From: Sulfurimicrobium lacus
GTDB lineage: Bacteria; Pseudomonadota; Gammaproteobacteria; Burkholderiales; Sulfuricellaceae
DNA: 64,000 bases
Assembly (NCBI RefSeq): GCF_011764585.1
Contig: NZ_AP022853.1
Location: forward strand, 3,753,501 to 3,817,500
Direction of reading: 5' to 3'
The stretch's first letter is position 1; each line of letters begins with the position of its first letter. Below are positions 62,588 through 64,000 of this stretch, piece by piece. Below the pieces are notes generated by a model. The model did no database searches, was not told where the DNA came from, and saw nothing but the letters and a program-made list of their open reading frames with translations. The position numbers and the translations under genes were made by a program.

Positions 62588-63058
62588 CTAGATTTCGTTC
62601 TTGAGCGAAGTCAGCAACTCGGCGTGAGCCTTGGCATCCACTTCGCGGCGCAAAATTTTCTCGGCACCCGCGACAGCCAGTTCGGCCACCTGTTGACGCA
62701 GCACTTCACGCGCGCGGTTGATTTCCTGCTCGATCTCAGCCTTGGCGCCAGCGATAAGCCGGTCGCCCTCTTCCTTGGCGATGCCCTTGGCTTCATCGAT
62801 CACCTGGGCAGCGCGTTTCTCTGCCTGGGCAATCACTTCAGCAGCCTTTTGCTTGGCGTCATGCATGGACTCGGTTGCACGGCGCGAGGCCAGCTCCAGC
62901 TCATGCTTGCCACGCTCGCCTGCGGCGAGACCATCGGCGATGAGCTTTTTACGCTCGGTCAGTGCCTGCATGATGGGCGGCCACACAAACCGCATGCAGA
63001 ACCAGACGAACATGATGAACATGATCGTTTGCCCGAGAAGGGTTGCATTGATATTCAT
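62588..63058 (-). CDS. atpF: ATP synthase Fo subunit b
   Basis: 156 residues: one N-terminal membrane segment ([27 protein letters not shown]) and then a long charged helix ([44 protein letters not shown]) forming the peripheral stalk dimer. Length equals E. coli subunit b. Confidence 0.97.
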   Translation of the reverse strand: MNINATLLGQTIMFIMFVWFCMRFVWPPIMQALTERKKLIADGLAAGERGKHELELASRRATESMHDAKQKAAEVIAQAEKRAAQVIDEAKGIAKEEGDRLIAGAKAEIEQEINRAREVLRQQVAELAVAGAEKILRREVDAKAHAELLTSLKNEI

Positions 63059-63095
63059 GCATAAACCTTTCTAGAGTTAAAAATTGCAGCCAAGC

Positions 63096-63329
<234 letters not shown>

Positions 63330-63375
63330 TTATATATCTCCTGGTTAATTTAAAGTGAAATTGCTAATTGAAATC

Positions 63376-64000
<625 letters not shown>

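Overview
The window is a gene-dense, high-GC stretch of a proteobacterial chromosome. Its gene content points to a betaproteobacterium, plausibly of the Nitrosomonadales/Rhodocyclales kind. The pointers are the order atpBEFHAGDC-glmU-glmS, a ubiE-ubiJ-ubiB run, a gltBD-hemE-priA-argS run, and an rnfABCDGEH operon with apbE and rseC in front. This is inferred from gene content and order; there is no rRNA to confirm it. No phage, complete IS element or CRISPR array is visible.

Region 1 (1-10.9 kb, minus strand) is a surface-glycan precursor cluster. It holds an aldehyde dehydrogenase (cut by the left edge), a PtmA-like SDR, a KdsC-like HAD phosphatase and a NeuB-type synthase, which together look like part of a nonulosonate (sialic-acid-like) branch. 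Next come manC-gmd-rmd (GDP-mannose to GDP-6-deoxyhexose, probably GDP-D-rhamnose) and rfbD-C-A-B (dTDP-L-rhamnose). A small four-helix-bundle gene sits between rfbA and rfbB, flanked by inverted arms of five 7-bp units. A third such arm lies inside rfbD.

Region 2 (10.9-19.5 kb) has a NodIJ-like ABC exporter, a thioredoxin-fold [2Fe-2S] protein and a MazG-like hydrolase. It then has an unusual 886-residue fusion of a DHH phosphoesterase, a degenerate ATP-sulfurylase-like domain and an APS kinase, followed by ubiB, ubiJ, ubiE and a DUF971 protein with a Cys/Gly tail.

Region 3 (19.7-33.2 kb, plus strand) carries gltB, gltD, hemE, priA, argS, a SPOR protein, dsbA and a LuxR-type response regulator. 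The 312-bp hemE-priA gap holds two consensus DnaA boxes, near-matches to the box, a strong sigma-70-like promoter and twin operator-like palindromes.

Region 4 (33.2-47.3 kb) has a PilZ-like protein of unknown role, a TauD-type dioxygenase and two sodium:solute symporter systems (DUF4212 type and DUF485/ActP type) with a DEDDh exonuclease between them. It also has a TctD/TctE-like two-component system, a cNMP/CBS/DUF294 protein and pilU.

Region 5 (47.3-54.4 kb) is tRNA-Gly(CCC) followed by apbE-rseC-rnfABCDGEH, an ion-translocating ferredoxin:NAD oxidoreductase with its flavinylating enzyme. Region 6 (54.4-64 kb, minus) is the F1Fo ATP synthase operon, with atpB cut by the right edge, then glmU and glmS. 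GlmS and GlmU make UDP-GlcNAc for the envelope.
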